A stretch of 9,683 nucleotides of DNA from Sedimentisphaerales bacterium (GTDB lineage Bacteria; Planctomycetota; Phycisphaerae; Sedimentisphaerales; Anaerobacaceae), in the NCBI GenBank assembly GCA_030630905.1, contig DAOVMB010000051.1:1-9683 (forward strand). The letters run 5' to 3'. How positions within the stretch are numbered: the first letter of the stretch is position 1; each line of letters starts with the position of its first letter. The notes under the pieces were generated by a model. The model was given only the letters and a program-made list of their open reading frames with translations, had not been told where the DNA came from and did no database searches. Below are positions 6,529-9,683 of this stretch, in pieces. The position numbers were made by a program, and so were the translations under genes.

Positions 6529-6711
6529 TGGGTATGTGTTTAGCCAAGGAAAACCCATCCCCATCGGAGATAAACAACAATCGGGATGAGGCTGCCACCC
6601 AATAGAATTGATGGAAAAGGATGGGTGGCAGCCTCAAGCTTGGATCACCGCCCAGCGGGATTCAAGCTTGGGGATGGTTGCGAATGCCAGAGGCTGGCTA
6701 AACACGTACCC
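6529..6711. mobile_element. nested 183-bp foldable element inserted in a REP-like hairpin
   Basis: Near its ends are 17-bp inverted repeats with one mismatch: GGGTATGTGTTTAGCCA (6530-6546) and TGGCTAAACACGTACCC (6695-6711). It is bordered by TGCGC at 6524-6528 and 6712-6716, a candidate 5-bp target duplication. Deleting the element and one TGCGC restores the perfect hairpin ATTCCCGC-TTGC-GCGGGAAT of the host repeat, which argues strongly for insertion. Inside are further paired segments: CCATCCCCA (6555-6563) with TGGGGATGG (6669-6677), a 14-bp perfect pair GAGGCTGCCACCCA (6588-6601) with its complement (6622-6635), and AAGCTTG (6636-6642) with CAAGCTT (6663-6669). No coding frame is present. 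Confidence 0.65.
6588..6635. repeat. 14-bp perfect stem hairpin inside the nested element
   Basis: GAGGCTGCCACCCA and its exact complement are separated by 20 nt. It is GC-rich and would form a very stable stem. It is followed at once by a second hairpin (6636-6669), and both are enclosed by outer pairs. There is no T-run after it on the plus strand, so it does not look like an ordinary intrinsic terminator. Confidence 0.7.
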
Positions 6712-6747
6712 TGCGCGGGAATGACACAGGGGGTCGGTCAGTTTGAG

Positions 6748-6859
6748 ATTTTTTTATCTTAGAACTGCAAAGCCATCCTTAATAAAAAGAAACCTGTTCG
6801 GTTGCTGTTATTGCAGGCCAAAAAGCATTGCAGATTTTGCTTTATTATGATTAAATTAA
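6748..6859. other. spacer between the two MITE copies
   Basis: About 110 bp of AT-rich DNA including both inner target-site copies. I see no gene, promoter pair or strong hairpin in it. It may be the original intergenic DNA of the divergent promoter region. Confidence 0.5.
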
Positions 6860-6879
6860 CTCAAACTGACCGATTCTCG

Positions 6880-6907
6880 CTGTCATCCCTGCGAAAGCAG
6901 GGATCCA
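6880..6907. repeat. REP-like hairpin with GAAA loop (copy 2, left)
   Basis: Core ATCCCTGC-GAAA-GCAGGGAT, a perfect 8-bp stem with a GNRA-type loop, flanked by CTGTC and CCA. Compared with the inverted partner at 6926-6953 it differs at four bases that form two compensatory pair changes. Confidence 0.8.
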
Positions 6908-6925
6908 GGAACGTAACGGATTTAG

Positions 6926-6953
6926 TGGATTCCCGCTTTCGCGGGAATGACAG
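6926..6953. repeat. REP-like hairpin (copy 2, right, inverted)
   Basis: On the minus strand the core is ATTCCCGC-GAAA-GCGGGAAT, a perfect 8-bp stem. With 6880-6907 it makes an inverted pair separated by 18 nt, the layout of a bacterial interspersed mosaic element. TGTCATTCCCGCG-type repeats are common in environmental bacterial genomes. Confidence 0.8.
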
Positions 6954-7055
6954 ATTGTTTTATGTTATTATCATTGAATGATTTGCTGTGGCATTCGACT
7001 CAAAAACGGTCAGTTTGAGTTAATTAAGCCTATTATTCAAAAGTTTCAGAAAATT

Positions 7056-7060
7056 GGAGG
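7056..7060 (+). promoter_or_regulatory. ribosome binding site fixing the start of the C26-family gene
   Basis: GGAGG, 7 nt before the ATG at 7068. It rules out the upstream in-frame ATG at 6978, which lies in the repeat element. Confidence 0.8.
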
Positions 7061-7067
7061 CATTTTC

Positions 7068-7907
7068 ATGCAGATTAACTTTGCATTCAAACAACGGCGA
7101 ATAGTGAAAACAATTCTTATTTTGCTGTCTTTAGTGCTAATTTCGGTATGTTGTGGCTGCCAGGGCGATAACAGGTCATCTCGGCCGCTTATCGGCATTA
7201 CGAGTGTTTATCACGTAGACGAGGACAACGGCTCGGTTTCAACTGTGACCGGCTTCGCTTATGTGAAAGCCGTAGCCGAGAACGGCGGCGTGCCGGTAAT
7301 ACTGCCGACCATTACTAATGAAGAAATTTTGCTGCAATATGTCGAGGAACTGGACGGTTTGGTTCTCGTCGGCGGCGATGATATTCCACCTGATGCTTAC
7401 GGCCAGCAGCCGCACGAAACCGTCGAAATAATGCCCAAACAGCGCTATGATTTCGAAAGGCAGCTTATCCCGGCGTGGTTATCAAGCGGCAAGCCAATAC
7501 TCGGAGTTTGTCTGGGTATGCAGTTCACCAACGTTGTCTCAGGCGGTTCGCTTATCCAGGACATTCCTTCGCAAGTGGGAACAGAGGTGGCACATCGCCG
7601 AAAGTACCATCATGTGCGGATCGAACCGGACAGCTCTTTGGCAAAATTTCTTGACAGTAAAGAGGCAATGGTTTATTCAAGTCACCATCAGGCGGTCGAT
7701 AAGCTCGGACAGAATCTGAAGGTTATCGCTCACGCCGATGATGGTGTCATCGAGGCGATGGAGCGGGTCGACGGCGGCTTCGGCTTATTCGTGCAGTGGC
7801 ATCCGGAATCTATGAAAGATATTACACATCGCGATGCTATTTATGGTGCTTTGGTTCGGGCGGCGGCACAGACAAACAGTGACTTACGAAAGAGCAAGCG
7901 GAACTAA
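7068..7907 (+). CDS. peptidase C26 / class I glutamine amidotransferase-fold hydrolase, predicted lipoprotein
   Basis: A 279-aa hydrolase of the gamma-glutamyl-gamma-aminobutyrate hydrolase (PuuD-like) group, which cleaves gamma-glutamyl amide bonds; the true substrate is unknown. The catalytic triad is visible: nucleophile C148 in GVCLGMQ (146-152), then H245 and E247 in VQWHPE (242-247). Other family motifs are RPLIGIT (39-45), YVKAVAENGGVPVILP (65-80), DGLVLVGGDDIPP (96-108) and SSHHQAVDKLG (204-214). The usual CRG at the nucleophile is CLG here. Residues 14-31 form a hydrophobic signal ending VCCGC, so it is probably exported and lipid-anchored; the lipobox is imperfect because Cys sits at -3. 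Periplasmic placement is unusual for this family. The stop abuts the ribF ATG, so the two are cotranscribed. No clear promoter was found upstream, where the repeat element ends. Confidence 0.87.
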   Translation: MQINFAFKQRRIVKTILILLSLVLISVCCGCQGDNRSSRPLIGITSVYHVDEDNGSVSTVTGFAYVKAVAENGGVPVILPTITNEEILLQYVEELDGLVLVGGDDIPPDAYGQQPHETVEIMPKQRYDFERQLIPAWLSSGKPILGVCLGMQFTNVVSGGSLIQDIPSQVGTEVAHRRKYHHVRIEPDSSLAKFLDSKEAMVYSSHHQAVDKLGQNLKVIAHADDGVIEAMERVDGGFGLFVQWHPESMKDITHRDAIYGALVRAAAQTNSDLRKSKRN

Positions 7908-8903
7908 ATGAAAATCATCCAGACAATATCACAGTTTCAACACATCCCGAAGGGCTGCGTGCTGACAATTGGGAATTTCGATGGTGTCCACGTCGGTCAT
8001 CAGGAAATTTTGGCCGTCGCCCGACAAGCCGCCGAAAAAAATGACACGGAATTGATAGCAATGACTTTTGAGCCTCATCCGGTCGCTGTCCTTCATCCGG
8101 AAATGGCGCCCGGAGTACTGAGCCCCCTTGACATCAAAAAGTATCTGTTGGCCAAGTACGGTGTAGATAAAATGATTGTGTTAAGGACAAACCGCACGCT
8201 GTTGAATCTTTCGCCCGAAGATTTTGCCGGCCGGTTCCTTGTTGAGAATATTAAGCCGGGCGTTGTTGTAGAGGGCAATGATTTCAATTTCGGTAGCGGG
8301 CGGGCCGGCACCATTGATACACTTAAAAACCTGGCGGCAGAAAAAAACTTTGAAATATCCGTAGTCGCTCCGAAGAAGGTCAAGCTTTCGACAGGCCAAA
8401 CTGTCAGGGTTTCGAGTACGATGATTCGCTATATGCTGGAAGGCGGTCACGTTGCCGATGCCGCTATTGCTTTAGGCCGGCCTTATCGAATCGCCGAAAG
8501 GATCATATCCGGCCGCGGAGTTGGAATAAAGCTGGGCTTCCCCACCTTGAATATGAAAAAGCCCAAGCAGGTCATTCCCGCCGAGGGGGTCTATGCCGGT
8601 TTTGTTAAAATCGGTGAAGTCATGGATAGCGCCCTTACTTCTAAAGAAAAAATTCCTGCTGTTTATAGTATCGGTCAGGCAAGGACATACGGCGACGATT
8701 TTCCACTGCTGATAGAAGCACATTTGCTCATTGAACATGTTGACGATTTGGTTGGTCAGTATATGGCCATGGATTTCGTTCGGCACATCCGCAACCAGCA
8801 CAAATTTAAAAATCCCGAAGACCTTTCCAAACAAATTGCAGAAGACTGTCACCAGGCAAGAAATATATTGGCTGCACAGGGGCGGAATTATGCATCTGAA
8901 TAA
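7908..8903 (+). CDS. ribF: bifunctional riboflavin kinase / FMN adenylyltransferase (FAD synthetase)
   Basis: A cytoplasmic enzyme that phosphorylates riboflavin to FMN and adenylates FMN to FAD. The 331-aa length is near the family norm. The N-terminal adenylyltransferase domain (about 1-185) has GNFDGVHVGH (22-31), TFEPHP (53-58), EGNDFNFGSGRAG (122-134) and RVSSTMIRYML (167-177). The C-terminal flavokinase domain (about 190-325) has GRGVGIKLGFPTLN (202-215), GVYAGF (227-232) and the segment SIGQARTYGD...LIEAHLL (254-274) with the likely catalytic E270. The usual PTF in that segment is RTY, a mild variation. The ATG follows the upstream TAA directly with only a weak GGA before it, so initiation probably depends on translational coupling to the C26-family gene. 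Confidence 0.95.
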   Translation: MKIIQTISQFQHIPKGCVLTIGNFDGVHVGHQEILAVARQAAEKNDTELIAMTFEPHPVAVLHPEMAPGVLSPLDIKKYLLAKYGVDKMIVLRTNRTLLNLSPEDFAGRFLVENIKPGVVVEGNDFNFGSGRAGTIDTLKNLAAEKNFEISVVAPKKVKLSTGQTVRVSSTMIRYMLEGGHVADAAIALGRPYRIAERIISGRGVGIKLGFPTLNMKKPKQVIPAEGVYAGFVKIGEVMDSALTSKEKIPAVYSIGQARTYGDDFPLLIEAHLLIEHVDDLVGQYMAMDFVRHIRNQHKFKNPEDLSKQIAEDCHQARNILAAQGRNYASE

Positions 8904-9162
8904 AATAGGGACCGCTCCTTTACCAGTGACGCTTTACGATTTATGATTATTCTGGTATTTCACATTGTTTCTGTGAGAAACGCTCATCTGTTTTTTGTTA
9001 AAGAGTCGCCGTTTTTGATGCGAAAATGGGCAAAACAGTAAAAAACGGGAAAGCAGGTTGTCGAGCTATTGATTCTTGTCCTTTCAGTTGTCATAATCAG
9101 TGAAGTTATTATTTGTGCTGTTACGAACTCTTAAAAGGAGATATTATAGGGCGATAACAGCA

Positions 9163-9234
9163 ATGGTCATCTGGATGAAATATATTTTTATGATTGTGGT
9201 AATGATAAGTTATATTATCAGCATACGAGTTTAG
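9163..9234 (+). CDS. possible 23-aa hydrophobic peptide
   Basis: The frame MVIWMKYIFMIVVMISYIIS plus three residues is almost entirely one transmembrane stretch. The only ribosome-site-like sequence, AAGGAG at 9135-9140, is about 22 nt upstream, too far for normal use. AT-rich DNA readily gives hydrophobic short frames by chance, so this is weak. Confidence 0.15.
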   Translation: MVIWMKYIFMIVVMISYIISIRV

Positions 9235-9268
9235 CTTAACAAGGATGTTAAAGAGAAGGGGGGCAATA

Positions 9269-9283
9269 ATGGCTTGCAGGTAG
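9269..9283 (+). other. four-codon mini-frame behind a strong ribosome site
   Basis: AAGGGGGG (9256-9263) lies 5 nt before ATG GCT TGC AGG TAG. The initiation signal is better than that of any other short frame here. It could act as a leader peptide for the frame starting at 9313, or be chance. Confidence 0.25.
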
Positions 9284-9312
9284 CAGCCTAAGGAGAAAGG
9301 ACGACGGAGCGC

Positions 9313-9441
9313 ATGTCAATAGCTACGTGGATTGTCTGCGGACTGGTGATTGTGGAATATATCACAAACACCACCGCAAAATTTCCCTTTGGCGAAAAAG
9401 TTGAACCGATTACGGCTCGACCATTGGCAGGATTTTTGTGA
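9313..9441 (+). CDS. possible small membrane protein, 42 aa, or gene remnant
   Basis: It starts MSIATWIVCGLVIVEYI, a short hydrophobic segment, then a soluble tail KFPFGEKVEPITARPLAGFL. GGAG is 3 nt before the ATG and AAGGAG lies further up, so initiation is possible but spacing is poor. Right at its stop another frame opens (overlapping TGA/GTGA) and reads VTSDEELTNHGKAKTG before stopping, which looks coding-like. This may be one gene broken by a frameshift. No family recognised. Confidence 0.25.
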   Translation: MSIATWIVCGLVIVEYITNTTAKFPFGEKVEPITARPLAGFL

Positions 9442-9576
9442 CCTCTGACGAAGAATTGACAAATCACGGCAAGGCTAAAACAGGTTAGGCACCTGGAATT
9501 TCGAAGGTCGTGTTAGTTGTGTAAACTGTTATGTATAAGTGTGGTTAAGTTCCATCTTGTACAAACGGATGTGTAT

Positions 9577-9675
9577 ATGTGGAACTGGATTTGGAGTGGT
9601 GTTTGTATAATTATAGCAATAATTTCCAATAAAAGACGGTGCGGATATCTCGATTCAAGCACAGGAAAACAATAG
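9577..9675 (+). CDS. possible 32-aa small membrane peptide
   Basis: The frame MWNWIWSGVCIIIAIISNKR plus 12 residues has a tryptophan-rich start, one short hydrophobic helix and a basic stop-transfer-like KRR. No ribosome binding site precedes it. It is reported only because the helix and charge layout is membrane-protein-like. Confidence 0.15.
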   Translation: MWNWIWSGVCIIIAIISNKRRCGYLDSSTGKQ

Positions 9676-9683
9676 GCTTGATA

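Larger units (their letters stand above)
6401..6747. mobile_element. MITE-like element copy 1, interrupted by a second element
   Basis: The ends are perfect 13-bp terminal inverted repeats, CTCAAACTGACCG (6401-6413) and its complement (6735-6747). Both ends abut ATTTTTTT (6393-6400 and 6748-6755), a candidate 8-bp target duplication, although the sequence is of low complexity. It carries no coding frame. Without the nested insertion (6529-6711 and one TGCGC) it is 159 bp. It then aligns end to end with the reverse complement of the 160-bp copy at 6860-7019: shared blocks include ACATAAAACA, CTGTCATTCCCG and the hairpin pair. A non-autonomous element is the simplest reading; no transposase is in the window and I do not assign a family. 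Confidence 0.75.
6860..7019. mobile_element. MITE-like element copy 2, intact
   Basis: 160 bp between perfect 13-bp inverted repeats CTCAAACTGACCG (6860-6872) and its complement (7007-7019). Flanks TAAATTAA (6852-6859) and TTAATTAA (7020-7027) match at 7 of 8 positions, consistent with an 8-bp target duplication; because they are near-palindromic the inverted repeat appears to extend to 19 bp. It is in opposite orientation to copy 1. It holds two hairpins (6880-6907 and 6926-6953) and no coding sequence. An ATG at 6978 inside it is in frame with the next gene but lacks a ribosome site. Confidence 0.78.
8904..9683. other. 780-bp AT-rich region without a recognisable gene
   Basis: No long reading frame on either strand and no tRNA- or rRNA-like sequence. 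A weak stem TCACA/TGTGA at about 8960-8976 is followed 13 nt later by TTTTTT; it could be a poor ribF terminator but is not convincing. There are short hydrophobic frames with mixed-quality start signals, listed separately. A TGATAA/TTATCA pair sits at 9204-9221. The region may be decayed coding DNA or a leader for a gene beyond the right edge. Confidence 0.5.

Noticed and set aside
6588..6677. Intrinsic terminator
   Set aside because: The stems are strong but there is no T-run after them on either strand, and they belong to the nested repeat element.
6401..7019. One large composite transposon, or a CRISPR array
   Set aside because: Flanking 8-mers match within each small element and not across the whole span; repeats are inverted pairs without regular spacers, so CRISPR is excluded.
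8093..8852. Several minus-strand open frames opposite ribF
   Set aside because: RibF motifs on the plus strand are unambiguous, so these are antisense shadows.
8958..8996. ribF terminator
   Set aside because: The stem is only about five pairs and the T-run is 13 nt away, so it is too weak to call.
7162..9160. 13-bp direct repeat AGGGCGATAACAG at 7162-7174 and 9148-9160
   Set aside because: It suggested a duplicated lipoprotein fragment, but one shared 13-mer is near chance expectation for this length and the flanks do not align.

Overview
The window comes from a Gram-negative bacterium: it encodes an outer-membrane beta-barrel protein, a periplasmic binding protein and a predicted lipoprotein. 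Base composition is moderate. The mix of a Fur/Zur-controlled zinc cassette, a C26-type hydrolase next to ribF and dense short palindromic repeats would fit an uncultured planctomycete- or deltaproteobacterium-like organism. That placement is an impression from the protein sequences and is low confidence.

Positions 1 to about 6290 hold one long minus-strand gene cluster that reads as a zinc-acquisition operon. In transcription order it has: a histidine-rich multi-pass membrane protein of unknown function; a Fur-family regulator, probably Zur; a 40-codon remnant of a NifX/FeMo-cofactor-type protein; trmO (tRNA t6A37 methyltransferase); a small His/Cys membrane protein; an outer-membrane porin-like protein with an N-terminal coiled coil; a ZnuA-type binding protein; and two paralogous ABC-3 permeases, the second cut by the left edge. 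The ABC ATPase is not in the window and probably lies just beyond it. Most junctions are short (about 20-75 nt) and most genes have their own Shine-Dalgarno site. A perfect 21-bp palindrome at 6364-6384, with 10-1-10 architecture, sits just upstream of the first gene and is the obvious Zur operator.

Positions 6401-7019, between the divergent transcription units, are a nested repeat island. Two copies of one ~160-bp element lie in opposite orientation. Each has 13-bp terminal inverted repeats (CTCAAACTGACCG) and a candidate 8-bp target duplication. Each carries a pair of REP-like hairpins. A second, unrelated, highly foldable 183-bp element is inserted in the loop of one hairpin of the first copy; removing it restores both the hairpin and the 160-bp length.

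Positions 7068-8903 form a plus-strand two-gene unit: a predicted lipoprotein of the peptidase C26 (gamma-glutamyl hydrolase-like) family, then ribF (riboflavin kinase/FAD synthetase) starting on the base after its stop. Positions 8904-9683 are AT-rich with no recognisable gene; only a few tiny, mostly hydrophobic reading frames can be pointed to.
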